From Catenulispora rubra (GTDB lineage: Bacteria > Actinomycetota > Actinomycetes > Streptomycetales > Catenulisporaceae): a stretch of DNA of 50,435 bases. The stretch lies in NCBI RefSeq assembly GCF_015356825.1, contig NZ_JAACYW010000056.1:1-50435 (forward strand), given 5' to 3'. The notes beneath the pieces were generated by a model that ran no database searches, was not told where the DNA came from, and worked only from the letters and a program-made list of their open reading frames with translations. This document shows positions 22,995 through 31,882 of this stretch, in pieces (position 1 is the first letter of the stretch; each line of letters begins with the position of its first letter). The position numbers were made by a program, and so were the translations under genes.

Positions 22995-24617
22995 TCAGTT
23001 GTCCCGGATGAGGTCGAACTCCTCCCAGGCGCCGATCGCGGTGCGGTTGGCGATCAGCGGCTGGGCTCCGGCGTTCTCGGCGGTGACGTAGTCGCCGTTC
23101 GCGTCGGCTTTGAGGCTGACGCTGCCGTCGGGGTTGTGGATGAGCTGGAAAGTTTCCCAGGCGCCGACGGCGGTGCGATTGGCGATGAGCGGTTGCGCGC
23201 CGGCGTTGTCGGCGGTGACGATCAGGCCGTTGGCATGGGAGCGCAGCGCGATGGCGCCGTTGCCCTGGTCGATCTCGTCGAACTGCTCCCAGAATCCGAT
23301 CGCCGTGCGGTTGGCGATCAGAGGCGAGCCGCCGCCGTTGTCCGCGGTGACGTAGTCGCCATTAGCGTGCGCGCGCAGGCTGATCACCGGCAGGTTGGGC
23401 TGGGTGAACAGGCCCAGGTTGACGGCATTGCCGATGGCTTGGTAGCCGGCGTTGCTCGGGTGCAGGTGGTCGCCGCTGTCGTCGGCGAGCAGGTACCAGG
23501 TCGGGTTCGACGGGTCGTGGGTGGCGGCGTCCTGGTCGATGACGCCGTCGCAGCCGCTGCCGGAGCTGCGGACGTAGCTGTCGATGGCCTCGCGGGCCGT
23601 TTCTCCCGAGGCGTTCCAGTAGCCGGCGCCCTGGTAGGGGGTGAGGGTCGAGCAGATGAACGTGATGCCGTTCTGGTGCGTTGCGGCGATCAGCTGCTGC
23701 AGGCCCGAAATGAGCTGCGCGGCGGTCGGTTGCGGGCTGGTCGAGCCGAGATCGTTGATGGGATCGTCGGAGAAGACGACCCAGCGGACGCCGGGTTGGG
23801 CGAGCACGTCGCGCGCGAAGCGGTTCACCGCGCTCTGGCCCGCGCCGTCGGCTAGCAGCTTGTTTCCGCTGATGCCCTCGTTCAGGACGCCGATGGTGTC
23901 GCCGGCGGCCTTCAGGCGCGAGGCGAGGACGTCGGGCCAGCGGTTGTTCGCGTCGATGCTGGAGGCGTAGCCGTCGGTGATGGAGGCGCCGAGCGTGACG
24001 ACGGCGCCGGCCGAGTTCGGGTTCTGCACGTCCAGACTGGACAGGAAGTAGTAGTTGTTCTGCGTCTGCGCGCCCGACAGGCTGGCGGCGCCGCTGACGT
24101 CGCCTCCGGCCACGTAGCTGGTGGACATCGAGAACTGGTGGAACGTGGAGGCGCCGGTGTTGCCCGGCAGGTAGAAGCTGATCGCAAGGTTCGTCGCGGC
24201 CGGGACGGCGTAGGCGATGCTGTCGCTGATACCGGTGCCTCCGGCCGGGATGGTGACCGTCGCGGAGCCGCCGAAGGTCACCGTGTGGTCGGTGCCGCCG
24301 ACCACCGCCGAACCCGACCCGGCCTGCGCGATGTGCACGTCGCTGACGGTCAGGGGCGCGCTGCCGAAGGCGTTGGACACCTGCAGGCGCGCGCTGTTCC
24401 CACCGATGCTGGTGTGGACGACCTGCCGGATCGTCTGACCGCTGAAGCTGTCACCCCCGGCCTGCGGCGCGCTGGCCCACGTGCCGGTCCAGTAGCCGCT
24501 GGTGGGATTCGCGGCCGCGGCGCGCGCCGGCGTGGTGGGCGCGGCGGTGAGGGCGAGCGCCGGGGCTGCGAGGACGGCGGCGGTGGCGGCTAGGCGTCGG
24601 AGGAGATGGTGGGGCAT
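22995..24617 (-). CDS. Secreted SGNH/GDSL hydrolase with fascin-like beta-trefoil tail
   Basis: From ATG 24615-24617 (GGAGTCAAAG just upstream) the protein is 540 aa. A signal peptide (~1-33) precedes the SGNH domain: nucleophile S212 in LGASITDGYASS, oxyanion Asn in FSDDPINDLGS and the catalytic Asp/His pair in DDSGDHLHPSNAGYQAIG. The last ~140 residues are three similar repeats, each ANG-x-x-V-T-A-x-N, then PLIANRTA-x-G-x-W-E-x-F-x-x-I. They form one fascin/actin-crosslinking-like beta trefoil that may bind carbohydrate. Such enzymes deacetylate or cleave esters on polysaccharides outside the cell. The upstream region (24620-24700) is AT-rich and holds the promoter. Confidence 0.9.
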   Translation of the reverse strand: MPHHLLRRLAATAAVLAAPALALTAAPTTPARAAAANPTSGYWTGTWASAPQAGGDSFSGQTIRQVVHTSIGGNSARLQVSNAFGSAPLTVSDVHIAQAGSGSAVVGGTDHTVTFGGSATVTIPAGGTGISDSIAYAVPAATNLAISFYLPGNTGASTFHQFSMSTSYVAGGDVSGAASLSGAQTQNNYYFLSSLDVQNPNSAGAVVTLGASITDGYASSIDANNRWPDVLASRLKAAGDTIGVLNEGISGNKLLADGAGQSAVNRFARDVLAQPGVRWVVFSDDPINDLGSTSPQPTAAQLISGLQQLIAATHQNGITFICSTLTPYQGAGYWNASGETAREAIDSYVRSSGSGCDGVIDQDAATHDPSNPTWYLLADDSGDHLHPSNAGYQAIGNAVNLGLFTQPNLPVISLRAHANGDYVTADNGGGSPLIANRTAIGFWEQFDEIDQGNGAIALRSHANGLIVTADNAGAQPLIANRTAVGAWETFQLIHNPDGSVSLKADANGDYVTAENAGAQPLIANRTAIGAWEEFDLIRDN

Positions 24618-24803
24618 CTTTGACTCCTGGTGCCGGGTGGGGGACCGAATCTTGCAAATAAGAGCCTTGATTAACGCAAAGAATACACTGCGGTAGGGAT
24701 TTGTCACGCAGTGGTGGTAGTGGTGCGGGGGTGCGGCGGGGTGCTGCGGCGGCGGTGATCGTGTATCCCGCGCCGGCCGGTCAATCGGCGCAGCCGCTGG
24801 TAC

Positions 24804-25802
24804 TCAGGCTTCGTAGGCGAGCGACTTCTGCAGGTGGAAGTCTGCGATGTCGAGCATCCACTGCCGGTCCGGGAAGTCGCCCTCGGCGATGCGCAGCGGG
24901 CCGCCGACCAGGTCCAGGTGCATGACGTACTGGTAGTACTGCATGCGCTGGGGGTCGAGGTCCGGGTTGCGGAGCGCCTCGTAGTGCGGGCCGAAGCGCA
25001 TGCGCATCCAGCAGTGCTCGACCTCGATGTCGGTGTACATCAGGCCTTCGATGTCGATGAGGACGGGCTCGCCGTCCGGGCCGACGAGTGTGTGTTCGGC
25101 GCAGAGTTCGCCGTGGACGACGCCGTGCTCTGCGCGGGGTTCGAGTGCGGCGTGCAGGGTGCGCAGCTTCTCCTCCAGCATCGCCTCGCCGGCCGCTGCG
25201 CGGGTGTCGCGGGGGACGGCGGTGGCGATGTTCACCAGGCTGCGTTCCAGGTACGCCTGCTCGCAGGTCATGTCCGGGGACGCGCCGCCGCCGTCGATCC
25301 AGGCCACGCGCCCGAACGCCGGCCCGCGGTGGGTGTGCATGCGCGGGAGCATGTCCGCGAGCTGGGTGAGCGTGCGTTGGCCAGCTTGCGGGTCGCGCTC
25401 GAGTAGCGCCTCCAGCGTCCCGCCGCGGATGTCTTCGGCCACGGCGATGTCGGCCGGGTACAGGTTCCGGCTGCGGTCGGCGAGCAGCAGCCGCGGCGAA
25501 CGGACTCCGACCGCCTCCAGGCGGCGGGTGGCGCCTTCGAAGAAGTCGATGCCGGAGGCGTGGGCGAAGGGGTCGGACGGGTCGTCGTGGCCGTCGGGGA
25601 GCAGCCCGGCCCAGTAGTCCTCGTCGGCGTTCCAGACGTAGACGATGGTGCTGGTGGCGTCGTCCAGCGTGACGCGGTAGACGCCCTTCTTGGTGCCGTT
25701 AAGCAGGCGGTCGACGGCGGCGATGCGGCGGTCGGTGCCGAAGACCTCCCGGATCGCCGGGGCCAGGCTCTCGGCGTCGGCGAATTTTCGCTCGGTGGTC
25801 AC
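24804..25802 (-). CDS. Phosphotransferase (APH-fold) family protein
   Basis: From GTG 25802 (preceded by AAGGGGGG, a strong RBS) the protein is 332 aa. The kinase-like fold is seen in the N-lobe (VDRLLNGTKKGVYRVTLDDA, then TSTIVYVWNAD) and the C-lobe catalytic loop VVHGELCAEHTLVGPDGEPV followed by LIDIEGLMY. The usual APH motif H-G-D-x-x-x-x-N appears as H-G-E-L-C-A-E-H, with the D and N replaced. Many unassigned actinobacterial APH-like proteins have H-G-E-L-x-x-x-H, so this is a subgroup feature rather than damage. A start at GTG 25835 is possible but has no RBS. Substrate unknown; it may be inactive or act on something other than an antibiotic. Confidence 0.8.
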   Translation of the reverse strand: MTTERKFADAESLAPAIREVFGTDRRIAAVDRLLNGTKKGVYRVTLDDATSTIVYVWNADEDYWAGLLPDGHDDPSDPFAHASGIDFFEGATRRLEAVGVRSPRLLLADRSRNLYPADIAVAEDIRGGTLEALLERDPQAGQRTLTQLADMLPRMHTHRGPAFGRVAWIDGGGASPDMTCEQAYLERSLVNIATAVPRDTRAAAGEAMLEEKLRTLHAALEPRAEHGVVHGELCAEHTLVGPDGEPVLIDIEGLMYTDIEVEHCWMRMRFGPHYEALRNPDLDPQRMQYYQYVMHLDLVGGPLRIAEGDFPDRQWMLDIADFHLQKSLAYEA

Positions 25803-25931
25803 GGTCCCCCCTTGTGGAGCGTTGGTGTCGATCACTTCTGGCGGAGATTGTCAGCCTCCGTAGGCGTGGACGCAGTGGACGCACCAGCATAGGCGCCGGC
25901 CTGATAGAGGCCCGGCACGGCCTCGTTCAGG

Positions 25932-27938
25932 GTGGCGCTTACCCTGCTCGGCTCCGTAGCGTGGCCGACCGTGGAACAGATGATCGCTGCGATAGAGGCC
26001 GTCGACTGGCCGACACTGGCTCACGCGTACGGCCCGGCAACCGACACCGCCGGATACCTGCGGGCAGCGCTGGCCGGCGATTCCGACGCCGTCAGCAAAC
26101 TCGGCATGTCGCTGTACCACCAGGGAGGGTGTGTCTACTCAGCGGGTGCTGCGGCGGTACCGATCCTGATCGACATGGCCTGTGAGTCGGCTGTCGTTCA
26201 TCGGCGGCGGGTCCTGGGCATCCTGACGAAGTTCGCCCGTCTGCTCCGTGACATCAACGAGCCCTGGCGAACCTATGCGGCGGCCCTGGAGCTGCGCGCG
26301 ACTATGCGGATCGCCCTTCCTCGGTTCATCGAGCTTCTGGACGATGCCGATCCTGGCGTGCGAAGGATGGCGGCAGGTCTCGTCGCGGTCTACGACTCCG
26401 ACGCCGACCAGATTGCCGAGGCGCTGCGTCGTCGCTTCCAGATCGAGACCGACTACCCCGTTCGTGTCACGCTTCTGCTGTGCCTCGGCGAACTGTCCGC
26501 CGAGCTTTCAGCCGATGTCCGCCCCGGCCTTGCGACGTGGGCGGTCGAGGCCAGCGAGACCGACGGCCGCGCGCGGCTCGCGGGACTGATCGCGCGGCAC
26601 CGGTTGACACCGGACAGCGCAGTGGACGCCGATGCCGTCTTCGCGGCGCTCGCCGACCCTGCGCTGGTCGCGAACGACTACTTCGTCAAGGCGGAGAGCG
26701 CTGGCGGGTTGGTCCGATGGCTCGTCCGCTACATCGACGACGGCGGCTTCCAGCTGCGGCTCGCGACCTGGGGTTTGCGGAACGAGGAGATCCGTGCGAG
26801 CGGAGCGCCGGTGTTCAGGCAGGTCGGGGGCGTGTTGCTGCGATCGCGGGTGGCAGCGTCCGCGCTGCTGCCGGACATCGCGCAGCTGCTCGACCGGCAG
26901 CAGGCAGCTGAGACTCGTACTGCTGCCGCCCACCTTCTGGCCGCCGCCGGCCAATCCGCGCAGCCCTATGCCGACCTTCTTCTGGATGTGGCACATGACC
27001 CCGACGACGCGGTCGCCACCAGGGGGATCTGGGCCCTGGCACACCTGGGGGACCCACGAGTCATTCCGGACCTTGTCGAGGCGATCGACGGTGCCCCAGC
27101 GCGGTTCGCCTTTTCCGAAAACCACTACCAAGCTGACACCTTGGGGTTCATGCTGACCGACGTGCCCGGCCTGGCCGACGTCCTGACTCCGATGAGACCG
27201 CACGCCGACGCGCTCATCCCGGCATTGCGCCGGCGCCTCGCCCGGGAGACCACCACCCCCGGTCTGTACCACCTGACCGAGGTCCTCGCCGCCTACGGCC
27301 CCGCCGCTGCCGCTGCCCTGCCGGAGCTGAGGGCCCTGCTGGCCGGTGCGGACGTGAGGCTGGCGTGCAACGTCCTCGGCAACCTCGGGCCGGACGCCGC
27401 CGAGGCTGCCGAAGAGCTTCACGGCATCGGCGCTTCATCGCACCAGGACGCCGCCACCGCGGCCTGGGCCTACCTCCGGATCACCGGCGACCCCGAACTG
27501 TTCCTCCGCGGCGCCGACGTCGACCCTGACCTGATCCGCTCGGCTCCCCAGTTCCGCCAGGCCGCCGACCTCGGCCCCCACGGAACAGAGCTGGCCGAGC
27601 GCTTCGCCACGATACTGAACGCCAAGCGCTCGTACTGGCAGTCCTGGCCCGGCGTCGAGGCAGCCCACGCCCACTGGCGAATCACCAGCGACCCGACCCT
27701 GTGCCTGGACGTCTTCGACGCCGCCCTCGACCCACTCCGCCACGGCAGGCTGCTTCCGATCTCCCGCCAAGCCCTCCGGTACCTCCCGGAGCTGGGTTCC
27801 GCAGCGGCAGCCTTCCGTCCGCTGCTGGAACAGACGATGGCCAGCCAGGAGCGCCTGCTCTACAGCGGCGGCTGGCGAGGAATCGCAGAGGATGAGGAGG
27901 TGGTGAGTCTCGCGCGTGCGGCTATCGCGGCGATGTGA
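25932..27938 (+). CDS. HEAT-repeat protein
   Basis: The protein is up to 668 aa and mostly alpha-helical pairs of ~40 residues with the HEAT pattern. Examples are RRRVLGILTKFARLLRD, LPRFIELLDDADPGVRRMAA, VVIAEALRRRF-type helices, DLLLDVAHDPDDAVATRGIW, ALAHLGDPRVIPDLVEAID and ALPELRALLAGADVRLACNV. HEAT solenoids are protein-interaction scaffolds; no catalytic domain is seen. The N-terminus matches the family start ATVEQMIAAIEAVDW-like, so the true start may be GTG 25971 or ATG 25980 rather than GTG 25932. It is divergent from the APH-fold gene (25802). Confidence 0.8.
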   Translation: MALTLLGSVAWPTVEQMIAAIEAVDWPTLAHAYGPATDTAGYLRAALAGDSDAVSKLGMSLYHQGGCVYSAGAAAVPILIDMACESAVVHRRRVLGILTKFARLLRDINEPWRTYAAALELRATMRIALPRFIELLDDADPGVRRMAAGLVAVYDSDADQIAEALRRRFQIETDYPVRVTLLLCLGELSAELSADVRPGLATWAVEASETDGRARLAGLIARHRLTPDSAVDADAVFAALADPALVANDYFVKAESAGGLVRWLVRYIDDGGFQLRLATWGLRNEEIRASGAPVFRQVGGVLLRSRVAASALLPDIAQLLDRQQAAETRTAAAHLLAAAGQSAQPYADLLLDVAHDPDDAVATRGIWALAHLGDPRVIPDLVEAIDGAPARFAFSENHYQADTLGFMLTDVPGLADVLTPMRPHADALIPALRRRLARETTTPGLYHLTEVLAAYGPAAAAALPELRALLAGADVRLACNVLGNLGPDAAEAAEELHGIGASSHQDAATAAWAYLRITGDPELFLRGADVDPDLIRSAPQFRQAADLGPHGTELAERFATILNAKRSYWQSWPGVEAAHAHWRITSDPTLCLDVFDAALDPLRHGRLLPISRQALRYLPELGSAAAAFRPLLEQTMASQERLLYSGGWRGIAEDEEVVSLARAAIAAM

Positions 27939-27986
27939 GGTCTTCCCCTGTGGACCTGTGGGTCTAGGATCCCCACGTCACACCAC

Positions 27987-28052
27987 ATTCCAAGCAGATC
28001 CTTGACATAAGGCAAGTCCTCATCCACGATTCCAAGCATGTCCTTGGAATCG
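27987..28052 (+). promoter_or_regulatory. ArsR promoter with doubled dyad operators and leaderless start
   Basis: The perfect dyad CGATTCCAAG (28027-28036), 6-nt spacer, CTTGGAATCG (28043-28052) has the ATG start (28038-28040) in its spacer. A related copy, ATTCCAAG (27987-27994)-N6-CTTGACAT (28001-28008), lies 42 bp upstream, four helical turns away, and overlaps the -35 box TTGACA (28002-28007). A weak -10, CACGAT (28025-28030), gives a start near the ATG. Both copies are ArsR-type arrangements for tight autorepression. Confidence 0.65.
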
Positions 28053-28661
28053 TCGAGTGAAGCACCCCAACCCTCCGGCCAGCGCTGGCTGGTCCTGGAC
28101 GACGCGACTGTGATCCGGGCGATGGCGCATCCGGTGCGCCTGGAGCTCATGGGCCTGATCGGGCGGGAGGGCCGGCTGACCACTGCGGACGCGGCCCGTG
28201 AGCTGGGGATCAGCCACGGTCTTGCCTCCCACCACCTACGTCAGTTGGCGAAGTACGGATTCGTCGAGCAGACCGAGGGCAAGGACAACCGGGAACGCCC
28301 CTGGCGGTTGGTGTTCACCTCGCAACGGATCCAGGGCGCGGGGACCGATCCCGAGGTCGCCGACGCTGCCGATGTGTTGGAACGGATCTCCGCCGAGCAG
28401 GCGGTGGCACAGTTCATCGACTGGCAGCGGCGTCGCCGTGACTGGCCGGAGGGCTGGAACGAGCAGGCCGGGCTGGGGCGGACGAACGTCTACCTGACGT
28501 TCGAGGAACTGGCCGAGCTGAGCGGCGCCATCGACGATCTGCTCCTGCGGTACGTCAACGAGCGGCCGATCGACGATCTGACGTCCCGCCCACCAGGATC
28601 CGTCCCGGTCAGCATCACGACGATCACGGTGCCTCTGGCACAGCCGCCGGAGGACCGCTGA
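28038..28661 (+). CDS. ArsR-like winged-helix regulator
   Basis: The 207-aa protein has the winged helix at residues ~22-90: ATVIRAMAHPVRLELMGLIG, then REGRLTTADAARELGISHGLASHHLRQLAKYGFV (split here into its helices). ASHHLRQLAKYG is the ArsR recognition helix. The C-terminal half (VLERISAEQAVAQFIDWQRR, VYLTFEELAELSGAIDDLLL) is a helical dimer/ligand region common to drug-responsive HTH_20-type regulators with MFS partners. There is no metal-binding Cys cluster. The start ATG 28038 is set by the operator/leaderless layout. The MFS gene begins 1 bp after its stop, so the two form an operon. Confidence 0.9.
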   Translation: MSLESSSEAPQPSGQRWLVLDDATVIRAMAHPVRLELMGLIGREGRLTTADAARELGISHGLASHHLRQLAKYGFVEQTEGKDNRERPWRLVFTSQRIQGAGTDPEVADAADVLERISAEQAVAQFIDWQRRRRDWPEGWNEQAGLGRTNVYLTFEELAELSGAIDDLLLRYVNERPIDDLTSRPPGSVPVSITTITVPLAQPPEDR

Positions 28662-28662
28662 C

Positions 28663-29979
28663 ATGCCCGGGCTGCGACAGGTGTTGGCACATCGCCGCGA
28701 CTTGCGCCTGGTGCTGACGGCGGGGCTGGTGTCGACCGCGGGCGACTGGATCCTGGTGACCGGCCTCGGCTACTCCGTATATGCGCTGACCGGCTCCACG
28801 GTCGCCTCAGCGGTGGCGGTCATGGCGACGTTCGCACCCCAGGTGCTGCTCGGCCCGATAGCCGGCGTCTTCGCGGATCGTTGGGGCCGCAAACGGACCA
28901 TGGTGACCACCAATGTGCTGTTGGCGCTGGGGCTGCTCCCGCTGATGGCGGTTCGGCACGCGAACCAGGTGTGGATCGTCGTGGCGGTGCTGGTCTGGGA
29001 AGGCGCCGTGCGCCAGTTCTTCGCCCCGGCCGAACAGGCATTGCTTCCGCGGTTGGTTGACGACAGTGAGCTGATAACCGCCAACGCCCTGGTCGGACAG
29101 TCCCGCGACCTCTCCCGACTCGTCGGCGCCGCGGCCGGCGGCGTGATCGCCGCGGCGGGCGGCATCGGCGCCGTGGCGCTCGCCGACGCTGGGAGCTTCG
29201 CCGTCGCCGCCGTCCTGATCAGGTTCGTGCACGCCACCGGCCAGGTCGAGCAGCACCTTTCGCGCCACGTCAGAGATGTCGTCCAAGAGCTGGCCGACGG
29301 ACTGCGATTCGTCGCGCGGCGGAACGCCCTCCGCACTCTCATGGTCTTCGTGCTCCTGAGCAGTATCGGCGAAGGCGTCATGGGTACCCTGTTCGCGCCG
29401 TTCGTGCGGCATGTCCTGCACGGCGACAGCCAGGCATACGGTCTGATCGCCGCCGTCCAGGCGATCGGCGGGATCCTCGGCGGCCTCGCCGTCGCATCCC
29501 TCGGCCAACGGATCCCGCCCCAGCGGATGCTCGCCTTCGGCGCCGTCACGTTCGGCGCCGTCGATCTGGCGATCTTCCTCTACCCTCTCGGCTACACCGC
29601 CCTGTGGCCCGTCGCCGTCTGCATGGTCCTTGCCGGGCTGCCCGGCGCCCTGACGATCGCCGGCTTGTACACCCTCTTCCAGCAGCACACCACGGATGAC
29701 TATCGAGGACGTGTCTTCGGAGCGCTCGCCAGTTTGGAAGGGGTCTGCCAACTCGCCGCCACCTTCGCGGCAGGCTATTTGGGTCAGGTTCTCGGCATCA
29801 TCCCGGTCATCGCTGTCCAGGGCGTCTGCTATGTCGTAGCCGGGTTCGCTGTTCTCTTTGCACTGCCTGACTCCGGCGCGCGCCGGAGTCCTGAGGCTGA
29901 GGCTGTCGCGGCGTGCGAGATCACGGGAGCTGTGCAATCAGCAGGTGGCGGGTCCGGTCTTGTGGAAACGCCATACTGA
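28663..29979 (+). CDS. MFS transporter (enterobactin-exporter-like MFS_3)
   Basis: The 438-aa protein has 12 hydrophobic helices and the MFS motif A region GPIAGVFADRWGRKRTMV in the loop between TM2 and TM3. Other segments (LVLTAGLVSTAGDWILVTGL, NALVGQSRDLSRLVGAAAGG) match the MFS_3/NRE-ACN family, where the partner is often a small HTH regulator, as here. It probably exports a small hydrophobic compound such as a drug or metabolite; the substrate cannot be told. ATG 28663 follows the ArsR stop directly, which shows tight coupling. The final ~25 residues are a short hydrophilic tail. Confidence 0.9.
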   Translation: MPGLRQVLAHRRDLRLVLTAGLVSTAGDWILVTGLGYSVYALTGSTVASAVAVMATFAPQVLLGPIAGVFADRWGRKRTMVTTNVLLALGLLPLMAVRHANQVWIVVAVLVWEGAVRQFFAPAEQALLPRLVDDSELITANALVGQSRDLSRLVGAAAGGVIAAAGGIGAVALADAGSFAVAAVLIRFVHATGQVEQHLSRHVRDVVQELADGLRFVARRNALRTLMVFVLLSSIGEGVMGTLFAPFVRHVLHGDSQAYGLIAAVQAIGGILGGLAVASLGQRIPPQRMLAFGAVTFGAVDLAIFLYPLGYTALWPVAVCMVLAGLPGALTIAGLYTLFQQHTTDDYRGRVFGALASLEGVCQLAATFAAGYLGQVLGIIPVIAVQGVCYVVAGFAVLFALPDSGARRSPEAEAVAACEITGAVQSAGGGSGLVETPY

Positions 29980-30065
29980 GAACGATCTTGCCGTCGTTCG
30001 GGCCGCTGAGCTGCTGTTATCTGCTTCGCGGCTGCGGTAATGGGCTCGGCTGCCACCATGGAGCG

Positions 30066-30848
30066 GTGACCGCCCCTCCGGCGCTGACCGCCGAGAGCTA
30101 TGAGTGACTGGTCGCCGATCTTCGCGGACGAGTGATCGTCGCGGTCGACTACTTCGTGCTCATGGGTGGCGAAGAAGGCACAGATCCAGATGAATGGGAC
30201 TACGGTGCCTGGCACGAGCCCACCATGGGCGTCGAATTGGCAATGGATGACTGAAGCATGTACTCGGCGACCTGGGGCCACGCGTTCGACTACTACGGAC
30301 TTGAGCTCTACCCGGCTCCGATGAGCGACTTCCTGTCCTCCATCGGCCAGCCGAGCGGGTCCGCGCGCATCGCGGCCTCAGGTCACCGACTGTGGGCCGG
30401 GATCGTCTCCACGCCCATCGAGTCGTGCCGTATTCACTGGTGCGGCGAAGAGCACGGCGCTCCAACGCCAGTGCCGGATGCTGTTCACCTGCAGACGGCC
30501 ACGGGCCAGGTCTGGATCGCGGCCGGCCGTTCGGCCACCTATCCGCCCGACGGCCGGATCCACCTGGGGACCGACGACGTGCTGGTCATCTTCGATGATG
30601 CGACCACTGCTCGGGCCGGGCTCGGGGCTCGACTTCTCGGCACCGGGACCAAGGAGAGGAAACTCGGCGAGGTTGCAGAAGTGCTCGCTGCCGGTGTCCT
30701 CGGCGGCTTGAAGCACTACACGGAACCCGGACGCGGTCGGCACGATCTCGACCCAACGGATGCCGGCTCGTTCCGATCCGTCGGCCGCGCCGAGGAACTG
30801 TTCGATGCTCTTGCTGCGGCCCCGAGCGCGAAGGCTTCAGTCAGGTGA
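30066..30848 (+). pseudogene. Hypothetical protein gene broken by two in-frame TGA codons
   Basis: One continuous reading frame from GTG 30066 to stop 30846-30848 (261 codons) is interrupted by TGA at 30105-30107 and 30252-30254. Between and beyond them the translation is coding-like: LVADLRGRVIVAVDYFVLMG, DPDEWDYGAWHEPTMGVELA, then MYSATWGHAFDYYGLELYPA and TGQVWIAAGRSATYPPDGRI. The second stop fits a lost glycine (GAC-TGA-AGC for D-G-S). The last ~196 codons could restart from ATG 30258 (protein starting MYSATWGHAFDYYG). I do not recognise the family. The two stops look like nonsense mutations; UGA recoding is not supported by any hairpin seen. Confidence 0.6.
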
Positions 30849-31007
30849 CGCTGTCCCGTCCATCCTGCTGGCTGTCTCGCTCGCCATGACGGCTGGGGAG
30901 CGAACGTCTCCCGATTGTTGGTCAGGGGGAGCGGGACCGACCCGCCTTGGTGCGGTGCGATGATCTGTCCATGGCTGCCGCTCCCGCTGGTGTGCCTCCG
31001 GTCCTCG

Positions 31008-31478
31008 ATGGGGTCCAACCGGCTGAAGATCTGGTTTCGGTTCGTGCCTCGTGAGGGTTGGCTGCCCCGTGACACCGAAGGGCTGTGGGCGACGAGGCTC
31101 GGTGAGGACCTGGCGCGGATCGCGAACGTTCCGTTCCTGCAGGACGGTATTGCCCAGGGCGATGTCGTTCGCTTCGTCACCGACGCCGACGGCTTGCATT
31201 GGGCGACCGGACGCGCGGAGGCCTCCGGCAACTGCACCGTTCGCGTGATCTCGATCCCGAGCGGCCCGCTCGGACGCAGCCCGCACGCCGTCCACGAGCG
31301 CTTCCTCCCCTTCGGCCTGGGCGGCGAGGTGTTCAGCGACGAGTTCCCGTTGGTGGCGTTCGACGTCCCGACCGGATCGGACTTCGCCGGCATCAAAGCC
31401 CTGTTGATTCGTGGCCGGGAGGAAGGCCGGTGGCATTTCGAGGTCGGGTGCCAGACCGAGGCGTGGCTGGCGGCGTGA
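31008..31478 (+). CDS. DUF4265-domain protein
   Basis: From ATG 31008 the protein is 156 aa: MGSNRLKIWFRFVPREGWLP, then RDTEGLWATRLGEDLARIAN, VPFLQDGIAQGDVVRFVTDA, DGLHWATGRAEASGNCTVRV and LGGEVFSDEFPLVAFDVPTG. This is a full DUF4265 domain, a family with no known function. It ends GREEGRWHFEVGCQTEAWLA. The frame is also open upstream to ATG 30960; there is no clear RBS for either. It lies ~100 bp left of the transposon end and is chromosomal. Confidence 0.82.
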   Translation: MGSNRLKIWFRFVPREGWLPRDTEGLWATRLGEDLARIANVPFLQDGIAQGDVVRFVTDADGLHWATGRAEASGNCTVRVISIPSGPLGRSPHAVHERFLPFGLGGEVFSDEFPLVAFDVPTGSDFAGIKALLIRGREEGRWHFEVGCQTEAWLAA

Positions 31479-31497
31479 TTGCGCCGCTCCGGCAGGT

Positions 31498-31561
31498 CAG
31501 GCGATCGTCTCGGGAACGCGTTCAGCCTCCTGAATCTCCGCCACCTGCCAGCGCAGAAATC
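31498..31561 (-). pseudogene. 3' part of a small gene interrupted by the transposon
   Basis: If the 18.4-kb element and one AAATC are removed, 31498-31561 joins DNA at 49962 onward. The minus strand then reads a coding frame with strong G/C third-position bias that ends PPQLPRGPAIAETGMVSTRS, VGFLRWQVAEIQEAERVPET, IA-stop (stop 31498-31500). This would be a small protein of roughly 55-60 aa beginning at a GTG near 50050; no family is recognised. The other piece lies to the right of the transposon. Confidence 0.5.
31557..31561. repeat. Left copy of the 5-bp target-site duplication (AAATC)
   Basis: AAATC directly abuts the left terminal repeat (31562). The identical AAATC abuts the right terminal repeat at 49957-49961. 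A 5-bp duplication is the hallmark of Tn3-family insertion. Confidence 0.85.
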
Positions 31562-31617
31562 GGGGTGCCGTTAACGAACGTGCCACCAAGTACAGAAACG
31601 CTGATCATGGTCGCCGG
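31562..31617. repeat. Left terminal inverted repeat (56 bp)
   Basis: Begins GGGGTGCCGTTAACGAACG and contains the conserved block AAACGCTGATCATGGT. Compared with the right end, seven of 56 positions differ. Confidence 0.88.
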
Positions 31618-31771
31618 GCAGCTACGCCTTCGCCCTCCTGTCCACACAAGACGGCCACGCGCCCCAAGAGCCAGCCCGTAGCAGCAGGGCCCTGCCGTTT
31701 CCCAGCGCCCAGATACGCAAGATCTACGATCCATTACGCCGAATTCGCCACCCTTAACGCGCCAGAATCAA

Positions 31772-31800
31772 TTGTCCTGACTCAGGATCCTGCGTAGGGT
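31772..31800 (+). promoter_or_regulatory. Promoter and palindromic operator of the DGQHR gene
   Basis: TTGTCC (31772-31777), 17 bp, TAGGGT (31795-31800) form a plausible promoter 83 bp before the start codon. TCCTGACTCAGGA (31775-31787) is a perfect 6-bp-arm palindrome overlapping the -35 and spacer, a likely repressor site. Confidence 0.5.
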
Positions 31801-31882
31801 CTGGAGCTGTCGCCCCCATGCACCACAACGGCGGGCCACGCACGACACTTCCCGAACCAGACCACCGAGAGGCAGATTCGGC

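Noticed and set aside
30105..30254. Selenocysteine insertion at two TGA codons
   Set aside because: No clear stem-loop directly after either TGA, and the encoded family shows no redox motif.
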